A DNA stretch of 64,000 nt from Bacteroidales bacterium (GCA_016705005.1 JADIZB010000009.1:62001-126000), one strand, 5' to 3'. Shown: positions 16,788-26,984, counted from the stretch's first letter. Program-made: numbers and translations. The notes: generated by a model from the sequence alone, not told the origin.

Positions 16788-18133
16788 TGAAGAAAAGTTG
16801 GGCGCTCTACATTCAACTTATGTTACTGTTTCTTCTGGTTGCACCAACCGGAACTGTCAGGGCAGAGTTGAACTACGAGACCCTGACCCTGAGGCTGTAC
16901 AATGCTCAGAAGTGGGACAGCCTGATCATCATCGGAGAGGAGGCCATTAACAAAGGATTTGATTATTATTTTATGCGCGTCAGGGTTGGAACTGCCGCTT
17001 TCGAAAAACAACAATACAACAGAGCCATCAGACATCTTGAAAAAGCCATACAGTTCAACAGTCATGAACCGTATCCGTACCGTATGCTCTATAAGGCACT
17101 TCAATACAGCAACAGGAAAAACGAAGCCAGACTATTGCTAAGGAAGATTCCATCAGAATCCGGAATCAGCGATCAACGGCCTCTTTTATATATGGAAATG
17201 GGCCCGGCGTTCAGCAATCATGCAATGGCCTATGACAAAAACAAGGAAACAGACCCGGGGACCTATTCAGAGGTATACCTGAACCGTAATTCACAATATT
17301 TCCTGGCAGGAATTGCCCAGCCCATTGGCCGCCGTTACCAGATTCAGGCTGCTGTAGCCAGGCTCAATTTCAATAAGCGAAGAATTGTAAACATCAACTA
17401 TTATGATCCGAATACCGGAACTCTTTATCCCATTGATTCCCTCTCCGGTAATTATAATGTTTCGGAATGGGAATTTTACCTTTCACCATCGGTAATCCTG
17501 AATAAGCATTTCAGCATCAGCCCGGCCTTCAGACTGATTAATGTAACCCTGACTAACCCACTCACAAGTGAGGATTCTATTGTAAGCAGACTAATAGGCT
17601 CTTCAGAAAAAATGGATTACAATGACTATGCCGGAGGTGGTGAAGTAAGTTACCAAAACGCATATGGCTCACTTTCGGCAGGTGTATGGCGGATACACGT
17701 CGATAAAATGGATTTTACCCAGATTTCCGGAACACTTTTTTTAACACCTTTCGGTAACCTGAATCTTTATTCTTCAAGCACGCTGAGTCAGAAAACCGGC
17801 CAGTCGGAAAGCAACTATACATTTAATCAGATGATTGGTGGAAGGGTATACCGTAAATTGTGGGCAGAAGTGTTTTATACCTGGGGCGACTTGTCGAAAA
17901 GTACCGAACAGAATGCCCAGGTAATCTATAATGCCTTTGATGTCACAACAAGCCGGACAGGTTCAATGTTAATACTCAACATCAGTGATTATCTGAAATT
18001 CAGTTTAAGGTATCAGCTATATTTCAGGGAAGGAACTGAATTATTTTACCCGGCTCAGGGATCACCCTCTATTTTTACCTATAATTACATCAATCAAAGC
18101 ATAACAGGAGGAATTACATGGAAACTACACTAA
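16787..18133 (+). CDS. TPR plus YaiO-like outer-membrane beta-barrel protein
   Basis: 448 residues from the ATG at 16787; an in-frame GTG sits one codon earlier. A signal peptide ('KKSWALYIQLMLLFLLVAP', cleaved near 'VRA-EL') is followed by two or three TPR-like helices ('AAFEKQQYNRAIRHLEKAIQ', 'MLYKALQYSNRKNEARLLL'). From about residue 140 the sequence turns into alternating amphipathic strands to the end, as in YaiO-family barrels, with a closing strand 'SITGGITWKLH'. It is probably an outer-membrane partner for the M23 fusion or the following TPR protein. Its start overlaps the preceding stop by one base and its end overlaps the next gene by 16 bp, so these three genes are clearly one transcript. 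Confidence 0.78.
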   Translation: MKKSWALYIQLMLLFLLVAPTGTVRAELNYETLTLRLYNAQKWDSLIIIGEEAINKGFDYYFMRVRVGTAAFEKQQYNRAIRHLEKAIQFNSHEPYPYRMLYKALQYSNRKNEARLLLRKIPSESGISDQRPLLYMEMGPAFSNHAMAYDKNKETDPGTYSEVYLNRNSQYFLAGIAQPIGRRYQIQAAVARLNFNKRRIVNINYYDPNTGTLYPIDSLSGNYNVSEWEFYLSPSVILNKHFSISPAFRLINVTLTNPLTSEDSIVSRLIGSSEKMDYNDYAGGGEVSYQNAYGSLSAGVWRIHVDKMDFTQISGTLFLTPFGNLNLYSSSTLSQKTGQSESNYTFNQMIGGRVYRKLWAEVFYTWGDLSKSTEQNAQVIYNAFDVTTSRTGSMLILNISDYLKFSLRYQLYFREGTELFYPAQGSPSIFTYNYINQSITGGITWKLH

Positions 18134-18747
18134 AACAAATCACATCAGCTTTGGCAGTGATAATGATTCTTATAAGCCAAAATCTTTCTGCCCAGGATAA
18201 AGCAACATTGCCTGATATTTTCAGTACCAGCTATACTTATGAAACCAGCGGGGAATATTCAAAAGCAACTGAATTACTGAAAAAGGTGTACGATGAATCA
18301 TCGTATGAAATCAACCTCCGTCTGGGTTGGCTAACCTACAAGGCAGGTCTGTTTTCAGAATCAGCAGCATATTATAACAAAGCAATCGCACTGATGCCTC
18401 TATCCATCGAAGCCCGCCTGGGTTATGTAATGCCGGCTTCATCTGCCGGAAACTGGGATCAGGTTGTAACCAGGTATAATGAGATCCTTAAAATCGATCC
18501 GAATCATTATACCGTCAATTACAGGATGGGACTTATTTATTACGGCCGTAAGGACTACCAGTCAGCTTTCAGGTATCTGGAGAAAATAGCCAATATGTAC
18601 CCTTTTGATTATGATGCCCTGATTATGTTGGGCTGGACAGAATATCAACTGGGGAAGCTGAGAGAAGCCAAAGTACTGTTTGGAAAAGCATTGCTCAACC
18701 GGCCCGGTGATGCTTCAGCCCTTGAAGGAATCAGTCTGATCAAATAA
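18118..18747 (+). CDS. Exported TPR-repeat protein
   Basis: 209 residues. A signal peptide ('TSALAVIMILISQNLSAQ') precedes four to five TPR units, for example 'SGEYSKATELLKKVYDE', 'AGLFSESAAYYNKAIALMP', 'AGNWDQVVTRYNEILKIDP', 'RKDYQSAFRYLEKIANMYP' and 'LGKLREAKVLFGKALLNRP'. It is presumably a periplasmic scaffold. Its start lies inside the 3' end of the YaiO-like gene, so the two are probably made together and may form a complex. It is the last gene of the sigma/urea-channel block; the RND pump follows after a 116-bp gap. Confidence 0.85.
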   Translation: METTLKQITSALAVIMILISQNLSAQDKATLPDIFSTSYTYETSGEYSKATELLKKVYDESSYEINLRLGWLTYKAGLFSESAAYYNKAIALMPLSIEARLGYVMPASSAGNWDQVVTRYNEILKIDPNHYTVNYRMGLIYYGRKDYQSAFRYLEKIANMYPFDYDALIMLGWTEYQLGKLREAKVLFGKALLNRPGDASALEGISLIK

Positions 18748-18863
18748 ATCTTATCTCAATGATTTAATTGTTGAAATAACCCTTCATGACGAAAAATTTG
18801 GTACATTTAAGGGTGTGAATATCTTCCTTCTCTTTATTTCTTTCCCGGCAATAATCCAAGTGT

Positions 18864-21800
18864 ATGTTAAACAGCATTATCAGGTTCAGTATACGCAATA
18901 AGCTGATCATTGTTCTCTTTACGCTATCTGTTTCTGCCTTTGGTATCTATGCACTACTAAATATACCTGTTGGTGCTGTTCCTGACATCACCAACAATCA
19001 GGTACAAGTTATTACCACATCCGGTAATCTTTCAACCCAGGATGTTGAACAGTTTATTACGTACCCGGTTGAGCTTGAGATGGCTAACCTGCCGGGTGTT
19101 AAAGAGATCAGGTCGGTTTCAAAGTTTGGGCTTTCGGTAGTCACCATCGTTTTTGACGACAAAATGGGTACATACCTGCCCCGGCAACTCATTGCTGAAA
19201 AGATTAAGAATGCCTCGGCAAATATCCCCGAAGGATTTGGCACTCCGGAAATGGGACCAATTACAACAGGACTTGGCGAAATATATCAATATATACTCGA
19301 TACAAGACCTGGTTATGAAACCCGTTACAGTCCGATGGAGTTACGCACAATTCAGGATTGGGTTGTCAAACGGCAGTTGTCTGGTATCTCCGGTGTAGTT
19401 GAAATTAATACCTGGGGCGGCTATCTGAAACAATATGAAGTCGCTGTAAATCCATCAACGCTTAACGCTGCCGGCATCAGCATAGGTGATGTTTATGAAG
19501 CCATTTCCAAAAACAACAGTGTAGCGGGAGGTGCTTACATCGAAAAACAACAGGAGGTCTATTTTGTCAGGGGTGAAGGCTTGATAAAATCGATCGGTGA
19601 TATTGAAGCGATTGTTGTGAAAAACAAGAATGGCATACCTGTTTTGGTTGGGGATATTGCGAAAGTTCAATTCGGGCATGCCAACCGTTTTGGCGCCATC
19701 ACCGGTAATGGCCAGGGAGAAAAGGTGTTGGGTCAGATTATGATGTTGAAAAATGCCAATTCGAACATTGTTATCAATGAAGTTAAGGACAGGGTTGCCG
19801 AAATACAAAAAACCCTGCCTGAAGGTGTTTTTATTAATCCCGTTCTTGAACGCAGTGAGCTCATTGCAAAAACAACCTTTACTGTATCAGAAAACCTGAT
19901 TCTGGGTTGTCTGATCGTGATTTTTGTAGTTGTATTGCTACTGGGCAATATCCGGTCAGGGATGGTCATTGCATCCCTCATTCCGCTATCCCTGCTGTTT
20001 ACCATTTCATTGATGTATATCTTCGGTATTGATGCCAACCTGATGAGTCTGGGAGCCATTGACTTTGGGATCATTATTGACGGTGCCGTGATTATTGTAG
20101 AATTTATTGCTTTGCGTCTGACGGTTGCCAGTGATGAACTGGCTGCTACGGCAGGAGAAAACAGGCAACAACTGATCGATAAAGTAACTTTTGAGGGAGC
20201 ATCCAAAATGATGAATTCGGCTATTTTCGGGCAGTTTATCATCCTTCTGGTTTTCATTCCAATCCTTTCATTAAGTGGTGTTGAAGGTAAAATGTTCAGG
20301 CCAATGGCGCTCTCTTTCAGTTTTGCACTGGCAGGTGCAATACTTTTCTGCCTTACCTGGCTTCCCGTTGCAGCCTCCTTGTTTCTGAAACCTGAAAAAG
20401 AGGGAAAAAGAAACATCTCGAAATGGATCATGAATGTTGCATACCGGAGTTACAGACCTGTTATCGCATGGTCGTATGATCATAAATCAATCATCTTTGG
20501 CAGTGCATTGGCATCTTTGGTGCTGGTCGGGTTTTTGTACGCGCGAATGGGTGGCGAATTTGTTCCAACCCTGGATGAAGGCGACTTCGTAATACAACCG
20601 GTACTGAAAACCGGGACATCGCTTTCCAGAACCATTGAACTGACCACTCAAATGGAAAATATTCTGATAGAGAAATTCCCTGAAGTTGACCAGATTGTAA
20701 GTCGTATCGGAGCAGCAGAGGTACCTACTGATCCTATGTCGATGGAGGAAAGTGACATCATTATTAAATTAAAACCAAAAAAGGATTGGGTATCGGCCGG
20801 CAGTAAAGATGAACTGGCCGATCAATTCAAAGAGGCCCTCTCGGTGATTCCCGGAATTGAATACGAATTCACCCAACCGATAGAAATGCGGTTCAACGAA
20901 CTGATTACAGGTGTAAGAGCCGATGTGGCCATAAAGATTTTCGGAGATGATCTGAAAGTGCTGAATGAAAAAGCTTATGAAGTAAAACGGCTTATTGAAA
21001 ATGTGGATGGAGCTGCAGATGTAATTGTAGAAAAAACAGACGGACTGCCACAGATGAGTGTTAAGTATAAGCGCGGAAAACTGGCCCGCTATGGCTTGAA
21101 TGCCGAAGATCTCAACAGCATAGTATCGGCCGGATTTGGTGGTGCGGTAGCGGGAACAGTTTTTGAAGGAGAGAAACGGTTCGACCTTGTACTTCGTATT
21201 CAGAAAGACCTGCGAAAAGGCATTGAGAATCTCGAAAACCTCAGGATTAACCTTTCTGACGGGCAGCTGGTTCCATTGAATGAACTTGCCGACATTACTT
21301 ATACAACCGGCCCGGCAAAGATTTCACGCGACAATACTCACCGTCGGGTAGTAGTTAGCATCAACGTAAGAAACCGGGATATGGAATCCGTTGTTAAAGA
21401 TATCGAAAGCATCCTGGATAAAAAACTAAAACTACCTCCCGGCTATTCGGTTGCCTATGGCGGGCAATTCGAAAATCTGCGCACCGCCACATCCAGACTT
21501 AAGATTGCTGTTCCGGTCGCGTTACTCCTGATTTTTGTATTCCTTCACTTTGCTTTTGGTTCATTTAAAGAAGCCGCCATGGTATTCTCGGCCATTCCGC
21601 TGGCAACTGTCGGCGGAGTGCTCCTGCTCTGGATAAGGGGAATGCCATTTAGTATTTCGGCCGGGGTTGGCTTTATTGCCCTTTTTGGAATTGCTGTATT
21701 AAATGGTATTGTATTGATAGAACACCTGAAAGAATTAAAAGCAAATGGTATCATCGATATGCGTGAACGAATCATGACCGGCACTCTGCAGCGCCTGCGA

Positions 21801-23204
21801 CCAGTCATTTTGACTGCAGCGTCAGCAGCGCTTGGATTTCTTCCGATGGCCTTATCCACATCAGCTGGTGCTGAAGTACAGCGACCGCTGGCTACCGTCG
21901 TAATCGGAGGCCTGATAACATCAACTATGCTTACTATGCTCGCGCTACCTTTACTTTACGCTGTATTTGATCAGTTTTCAGGAATACGCAGGTGGCATTT
22001 CAGGTTAAAAAGAAACACCATTGTATTCTTACTGCTCTTCTTTCCCGGCATCGGTACTTTTGCTCAAAACCTGGCCGTAAGTCCTGATAAGGCAGTGGCT
22101 ATTGCACTGCACAATAACCGTGAACTTAAAGCCGATAGTCTGAGGGCTGTTCAGCTTAAAACTGCTTTACCCGGAACTGGTTCACTTGGAAAAACCAATA
22201 TCTATTATGGCTTCGACCAGAACAATGTCGCTGAAAACGGGAAACCACTCCACATCATCGGCGCAGAGCAATCTTTCGGATTCCCTTCATTGCTGATGGC
22301 ACAACGTAAAACCGGAAAAGCTGAATTACGCCTTGCCGAAGCCAGGTACAATCTTGCAAAGCTTCGGCTGAGCAAGATGGTCCTTCAGACCAGCTATCAT
22401 CTGCTCTATCTGCAAAACAAGCAAAAGCGGTATCAGTATCTCGATAGTATTTATTCCGGCTTTTCAGATGCAGCCAGACAAAGATTCGAAAAAGGTGAAA
22501 GCAATTACCTTGAAATGCTTAACGCACAGTCGAAACATGAGCAACTCCGAATCCGGTTAAAACAGATAGAAATTGAAACGAATCAGGCTCTGTCGGCACT
22601 TCAGCAATTGTTACAATGCGATACCACTGTAACACTCTCTTTCACCAGCCTTCCTCAATTGATTTTAACAGATATATCATTTGGCCCGAACCTTATGGCA
22701 GAGTTATATGCCTCTTCCACACAGGTTCAGAAATCAAAACTCAGCGAAGAGCGTAACAGTCTTATGCCTGATATCACCCTTTCAATATTCAACGGAACAA
22801 ATACTTACGCGGGTTCAAAAAACTATATGGGTTATCAGGCTGGCTTTGCATTACCACTCATCTATAGTGGGCAGAGGTCAAAAATCAAAACAGCCAGAAT
22901 AGGCTATGAACTGGCCCTTTCAGAGGAAGAGAGTTCCTCACGGCAGCTTGCTGCCAGAAAAGCATCCCTTCAATTCGAATTGGAAAAATACAGCACATCA
23001 GTAAACTACTTTAAACAAAGTGGGAGCAAACTCGCTTCCGAGCTGTACCGGACAGCCCGGCATAGCTATCAACAAGGAGAAATCGACTTGTTTCAATTAA
23101 TCATGAGTATTGAGACAGCCACAGAAACAGAACTGAATTATCTGGATAATCTTGCCGAATACAATCGTATTGTACTGGATATAAATTTTTTAATCATCAA
23201 TTGA
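18864..23204 (+). CDS. CzcA/CusA-family RND heavy-metal efflux pump fused to TolC-type outer-membrane factor
   Basis: 1446 residues. Residues 1 to about 1040 are a full heavy-metal RND pump: 'FSIRNKLIIVLFTLSVSAFGIYAL' start, 'IPVGAVPDITNNQVQVIT', 'TYPVELEMANLPGV', the proton-relay region 'LGAIDFGIIIDGAVIIVE' in TM4, and 'LRPVILTAASAALGFLPMA' late in the pump. Residues ~1070-1446 are a TolC/OMF domain with coiled-coil segments ('LAEARYNLAKLRLSKMVLQ', 'RLKQIEIETNQALSALQQLL'). The junction (about bases 22010-22068) carries a stretch that looks like a complete signal peptide ending 'GIGTFAQ'. Pump and outer-membrane channel are usually separate proteins; this fusion is known in Bacteroidota. Six bases later follows the adaptor gene. 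Probable substrates are divalent or monovalent metal ions. Confidence 0.93.
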   Translation: MLNSIIRFSIRNKLIIVLFTLSVSAFGIYALLNIPVGAVPDITNNQVQVITTSGNLSTQDVEQFITYPVELEMANLPGVKEIRSVSKFGLSVVTIVFDDKMGTYLPRQLIAEKIKNASANIPEGFGTPEMGPITTGLGEIYQYILDTRPGYETRYSPMELRTIQDWVVKRQLSGISGVVEINTWGGYLKQYEVAVNPSTLNAAGISIGDVYEAISKNNSVAGGAYIEKQQEVYFVRGEGLIKSIGDIEAIVVKNKNGIPVLVGDIAKVQFGHANRFGAITGNGQGEKVLGQIMMLKNANSNIVINEVKDRVAEIQKTLPEGVFINPVLERSELIAKTTFTVSENLILGCLIVIFVVVLLLGNIRSGMVIASLIPLSLLFTISLMYIFGIDANLMSLGAIDFGIIIDGAVIIVEFIALRLTVASDELAATAGENRQQLIDKVTFEGASKMMNSAIFGQFIILLVFIPILSLSGVEGKMFRPMALSFSFALAGAILFCLTWLPVAASLFLKPEKEGKRNISKWIMNVAYRSYRPVIAWSYDHKSIIFGSALASLVLVGFLYARMGGEFVPTLDEGDFVIQPVLKTGTSLSRTIELTTQMENILIEKFPEVDQIVSRIGAAEVPTDPMSMEESDIIIKLKPKKDWVSAGSKDELADQFKEALSVIPGIEYEFTQPIEMRFNELITGVRADVAIKIFGDDLKVLNEKAYEVKRLIENVDGAADVIVEKTDGLPQMSVKYKRGKLARYGLNAEDLNSIVSAGFGGAVAGTVFEGEKRFDLVLRIQKDLRKGIENLENLRINLSDGQLVPLNELADITYTTGPAKISRDNTHRRVVVSINVRNRDMESVVKDIESILDKKLKLPPGYSVAYGGQFENLRTATSRLKIAVPVALLLIFVFLHFAFGSFKEAAMVFSAIPLATVGGVLLLWIRGMPFSISAGVGFIALFGIAVLNGIVLIEHLKELKANGIIDMRERIMTGTLQRLRPVILTAASAALGFLPMALSTSAGAEVQRPLATVVIGGLITSTMLTMLALPLLYAVFDQFSGIRRWHFRLKRNTIVFLLLFFPGIGTFAQNLAVSPDKAVAIALHNNRELKADSLRAVQLKTALPGTGSLGKTNIYYGFDQNNVAENGKPLHIIGAEQSFGFPSLLMAQRKTGKAELRLAEARYNLAKLRLSKMVLQTSYHLLYLQNKQKRYQYLDSIYSGFSDAARQRFEKGESNYLEMLNAQSKHEQLRIRLKQIEIETNQALSALQQLLQCDTTVTLSFTSLPQLILTDISFGPNLMAELYASSTQVQKSKLSEERNSLMPDITLSIFNGTNTYAGSKNYMGYQAGFALPLIYSGQRSKIKTARIGYELALSEEESSSRQLAARKASLQFELEKYSTSVNYFKQSGSKLASELYRTARHSYQQGEIDLFQLIMSIETATETELNYLDNLAEYNRIVLDINFLIIN

Positions 23205-23210
23205 TGAGCC

Positions 23211-24338
23211 ATGAGTAAAAAATATTTCTCAACAGTGGTCGTGATTTGCGGGTTGCTGCTTGTCGGTTGCGGTTCTAAAAAAACGGTCATCGATGAAACT
23301 GAAACTAATGTTAGTGAAGAAATAACTATAACCAAAAGCCAGTTCACCAATGCAGGGATGAAAGTCGGGAACCCTGAACCAACCAAATTCCAGATGTATG
23401 TAAAGGCAAGCGGATATATCGCGGCTTCACCATCAGGCACCGCGCAGGTTTCAGCCCTGATCCCGGGGCGGATTAAAGAAATTACCGTGAATACCGGTGT
23501 CAGGGTTAATAAGGGTCAGATGCTCTGCATCATCGAAAGCACAGAATTTATCCGCCTTCAGCAGACTTATGCTGAGTTGTGTGGCAGGTTGAAAGCAGTT
23601 GAGTCTGAATATGAAAGGCAAAAGGCTCTTGCAGGAGAAAACATTGCATCGCAAAAAACCTATCAGAATGCTGAAAGCGAGTATAACAGCCTTAAGGCCA
23701 GCTGTGAAGGGCTAAAAACACAATTGGGTTTGTTGGGACTGAAAACTGAGAAGACTGCCAATGGCCTGATTGTTCAGGATATGATCATCACTGCACCCAT
23801 TGATGGTTATGTAAGCGCTTTACACTCCGAGAATGGCGCGTATGCTGATCCGCAAAAAATTCTTTTTGAATTGGTTGACCTGAACCAACTCCAGCTAAAA
23901 CTCGCTGTATTTGAAAAGGACTTTGCCAGTTTAACAAAAGGACTAAACATCGATTTCTATAGTCCTAATAATCCGGATAAAGTCTACCGCGGCACCCTGA
24001 CCTCCTACGGGCGTTCAATAAATCCAGAAACAAGGGCCATTACTGTAATTGGAAGTATTTTACCTGACGACAGGACAGGTTTGATAAATGGAATGTATCT
24101 GGAAGCAAAAATCCTTACCGGAGAAAGGGAGGTAATGGCACTGCCCGACGAAGCCATTCTGAAATCCGGTGATGCTCATTTGGTTTTGGTTCAAAAAGCC
24201 TCCGGAAACAATAACCTGACTTTTATAAGGAAGGAAGTTAATACCGGCATAAGCATTAATGGATTTACTGAAATATTAAACCCTGAAGGGCTTAAGCAGG
24301 TTCTTGTAAAAGGCGGGTTTAACCTGGTGATGGATTAG
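23211..24338 (+). CDS. RND efflux periplasmic adaptor lipoprotein (CusB/CzcB type)
   Basis: 375 residues. The lipobox 'LLLVGC' gives a lipid-anchored Cys near residue 21. Then come the adaptor modules: barrel-sandwich half 'QVSALIPGRIKEITVNTGVRVNKGQ', a hairpin of coiled coil ('RLQQTYAELCGRLKAVESEYERQKAL' region), the returning lipoyl half 'ITAPIDGYVSALHSENGAYA', a beta-barrel and a membrane-proximal part. It would link the RND pump to its fused TolC domain. It lies 6 bp after the pump stop, in the same operon. No His-rich or Met-rich metal-binding N-terminal extension is apparent. Confidence 0.92.
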   Translation: MSKKYFSTVVVICGLLLVGCGSKKTVIDETETNVSEEITITKSQFTNAGMKVGNPEPTKFQMYVKASGYIAASPSGTAQVSALIPGRIKEITVNTGVRVNKGQMLCIIESTEFIRLQQTYAELCGRLKAVESEYERQKALAGENIASQKTYQNAESEYNSLKASCEGLKTQLGLLGLKTEKTANGLIVQDMIITAPIDGYVSALHSENGAYADPQKILFELVDLNQLQLKLAVFEKDFASLTKGLNIDFYSPNNPDKVYRGTLTSYGRSINPETRAITVIGSILPDDRTGLINGMYLEAKILTGEREVMALPDEAILKSGDAHLVLVQKASGNNNLTFIRKEVNTGISINGFTEILNPEGLKQVLVKGGFNLVMD

Positions 24339-24544
24339 CAGAAAGATATCCTTCATTAACCATTCAGGCATAGAACGATAAAAAAGAATAAGGTTTTCAA
24401 ACAAAAAAATTATGTAACAGCGATCACTGTATATCAGCCGGAAAGGCCTGATTATTCTTTTTACCAGTCATTATCAGCGTTGGGTTTAGTCCTGACAAAC
24501 AACACCAAAGGAAGCATACAAATCTCAATGAAGACCAGTTCCAG

Positions 24545-26161
24545 ATGAAAAAAATATTCTTAATAATGGCTTTGTTTTCAATTTTTGGAAGCAGGTCCTA
24601 TTGCCAATCAACTTTCGGGTACGCTCTGGAACTCATTCCTGTTGCTGTTCCCGGGCTTCCCGGATTGCATTCATATGCATTCGGTCAATACGACGGAAAA
24701 TGGCTGGTGGTTGGTGGAAGGAAAGACGGACTACACGCCAGGCAACCTTTTAATGCATTTCCTGAATCGCAGAACAATACGGACATTTATGTAATCGATA
24801 TCAATACACAACAATTCTGGACGGCATCGGTCAGTGTTCTGCCATCAGGGATAAGCGAACAATTGCAGTCAACCAATATGAATTTTTATCAGGATAGCGA
24901 CACTCTGTATATCATTGGAGGGTACGCTTATTCCGCTTCAGTCCAGGACCACATCACCTTTCCAAACCTTACCAGTATCAATGTACCTGCAACCATTAAT
25001 GCCATCATTGAAGGAAATTCAATCCTTCCGTTCTTCAAGCAGATTACCGGTGAAAACTTTGCTGTAACCGGCGGTCAGCTTGGCAAAATCGACGACATAT
25101 TTTATCTGGTTGGCGGGCAGCGGTTTGACGGAAGGTATAATCCAATGGGCAACCCAACCTATACCCAAACCTATTCAGATCAGATAAAGAAATTCAGGAT
25201 CAGCAACCAGGGTTCTCAATTGAGTTATTCTGATTTTTCAACCATTGTTGATCCAATCCATTTACGAAGAAGGGATTATAATCTACTCCCACAGATTTTT
25301 ACTGATGGAACCAAAGGTTATACCATTTCATCCGGTGTTTTTCAGCCTGATTCTGATCTGCCTTTCTTATATCCGGTAGACATAACAAGCGAAGGCTATA
25401 CCCCTATAACAACCTTTAATCAATATTTAAGCAACTACCACAGTGCAAAATCCTGTCTTTATGATAGTATCAACAACAGAATGCATACCCTGTTCTTTGG
25501 TGGCATGAGTTTATATTTTTATCAGAATGGTATTCTCATGCAGGATGAGAATGTCCCCTTTGTAAAAACCATCTCTTTGCTTACAAGAAACTCCGAAAAT
25601 TTGCTCAACGAATTTCAACTGCCCGTTGAAATGCCGGGATATAATGGAGCAAGTGCTGAATTTATCCCAAATCATCATTTACCCCATTACCCCGGAGAGA
25701 TCATTAAATTAAGCGAAATATCAGAAAATGATTTTATTATCGGACATATATATGGTGGCATTTCCAGCCCTTCTATGAACCCATTTACAATAAACCAGAC
25801 GAATACAACCAGTGCCGACCCGGCCATCTATGCTGTGAAATTAACGAACAACATTCCTCTGATTGTGCAGGAGATAAATGGAAGTAATCCCTATTCAATA
25901 CACATCTATCCAAACCCTGCTTCCTCAGAAATTACGTTCGAGTCAAATACGGACATACCTGAGAATTCGTACTATCTCATCACGAATACCACCGGACAAA
26001 TTATTGTCAAAGCCCCGCTAAGAACCATTATAACCGGCACAAATAAGTATCAGGTAAAAACAGGTCTTTCAGAATTCAATCAAACCCTGATACTGACTAT
26101 AGTAATTGATAATAAATACTTTATAAGTAATAAAGTTATAATCAATAATACCAGCCAATGA
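24545..26161 (+). CDS. Secreted kelch-like T9SS protein
   Basis: 538 residues. A signal peptide ('MKKIFLIMALFSIFGSRSYC') precedes kelch-type propeller blades: 'YDGKWLVVGGRKDGLH', 'DTLYIIGGYAYSAS', 'DIFYLVGGQRFDGRY', 'NRMHTLFFGGMSLYF'. The C-terminal ~90 residues are a Por sorting domain ('IHIYPNPASSEITFES', 'YLITNTTGQIIVKAPL'), with an unusual Asn/Thr/Ser-rich ending. It is expected at the cell surface; kelch propellers usually bind proteins or sugars, and no catalytic residue is apparent. The preceding 206-bp gap holds no clear promoter. Confidence 0.85.
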   Translation: MKKIFLIMALFSIFGSRSYCQSTFGYALELIPVAVPGLPGLHSYAFGQYDGKWLVVGGRKDGLHARQPFNAFPESQNNTDIYVIDINTQQFWTASVSVLPSGISEQLQSTNMNFYQDSDTLYIIGGYAYSASVQDHITFPNLTSINVPATINAIIEGNSILPFFKQITGENFAVTGGQLGKIDDIFYLVGGQRFDGRYNPMGNPTYTQTYSDQIKKFRISNQGSQLSYSDFSTIVDPIHLRRRDYNLLPQIFTDGTKGYTISSGVFQPDSDLPFLYPVDITSEGYTPITTFNQYLSNYHSAKSCLYDSINNRMHTLFFGGMSLYFYQNGILMQDENVPFVKTISLLTRNSENLLNEFQLPVEMPGYNGASAEFIPNHHLPHYPGEIIKLSEISENDFIIGHIYGGISSPSMNPFTINQTNTTSADPAIYAVKLTNNIPLIVQEINGSNPYSIHIYPNPASSEITFESNTDIPENSYYLITNTTGQIIVKAPLRTIITGTNKYQVKTGLSEFNQTLILTIVIDNKYFISNKVIINNTSQ

Positions 26162-26213
26162 TGAAAATATCCCCTGGCCGGAAAAAGAATAAAACATAAC
26201 AGATTATAACTGT

Positions 26214-26984
26214 TTATTTGGCAACCACAAAACTACCATTCCCACTACCTCCCACGACCTGATACAAATACAATCCGTCAGGGAAATCACCAACAAAAAC
26301 CTTTATAGAACTGAAATCCGGTCCGATAGCAATGTTACGGATAATCCGTCCGTTAATATCTGTGATCAGAAGTTCACCGTCTTTACCGGCCTGAAGATCA
26401 TAATTCAGCGTAATCACATTTTTTGTCGGGTTTGGATAAGGAAACTTCATCCACTTTTGTTCAGAAGTTTCACTGATGGTTGTCACCAAATGCCCGGGCA
26501 ACGAGTATACCCTGGTATCGGCCAGTGCAGGTGTGGTTGAATAATCATAGATCCATGCGATAAATTTCCATGAATCACCAATGTGGTCTACAAATGCAGC
26601 ACTGGCACCACTTACCGTAACCAGCACCTGCCCATTTTCGTTAGCAACCCGGGTCTCATAAACAACTGAGCTACCCGAAATGAGGTAATAGGTATAGGAA
26701 AATTCAATCAATGCATCGGTATTGAACAAACCATCCGTAACATGCTGAAGATTATTGATGGTAACCCCACCTGCGGGTACCTGCAGGTTCACCGTTTTGT
26801 AAAGAGAGTGATCGGCATTGTAGAGCCTGCAACGATAGTTTGAGGCTTCAAGCAGGGCATATTTTTCGTCCTGAAATTCGAGGTGGGCAATTACACCCTG
26901 TCCGTCATAAGTATGTTCAAGGGTAACCTGGGCTCCTGCCCTAAAAAAACCCAGAACAGCAATAAGTAGAATGACTTTTTTCAT
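26214..26984 (-). CDS. Small secreted protein with T9SS sorting domain
   Basis: 256 residues from the ATG at 26984, which gives a normal signal peptide ('MKKVILLIAVLGFFRAGAQ'); the frame runs 17 codons further upstream without a plausible leader. The body, about 150 residues of beta-rich sequence ('HLEFQDEKYALLEASNYRCRLYN', 'FNTDALIEFSYTYYL'), matches no family I can name. The tail is a Por sorting domain ('WMKFPYPNPTKNVITLNYD', 'ELLITDINGRIIR', 'FPDGLYLYQVV'). Probably surface-located; function unknown. It ends 52 bp from the end of the convergent kelch gene. Confidence 0.82.
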   Translation of the reverse strand: MKKVILLIAVLGFFRAGAQVTLEHTYDGQGVIAHLEFQDEKYALLEASNYRCRLYNADHSLYKTVNLQVPAGGVTINNLQHVTDGLFNTDALIEFSYTYYLISGSSVVYETRVANENGQVLVTVSGASAAFVDHIGDSWKFIAWIYDYSTTPALADTRVYSLPGHLVTTISETSEQKWMKFPYPNPTKNVITLNYDLQAGKDGELLITDINGRIIRNIAIGPDFSSIKVFVGDFPDGLYLYQVVGGSGNGSFVVAK

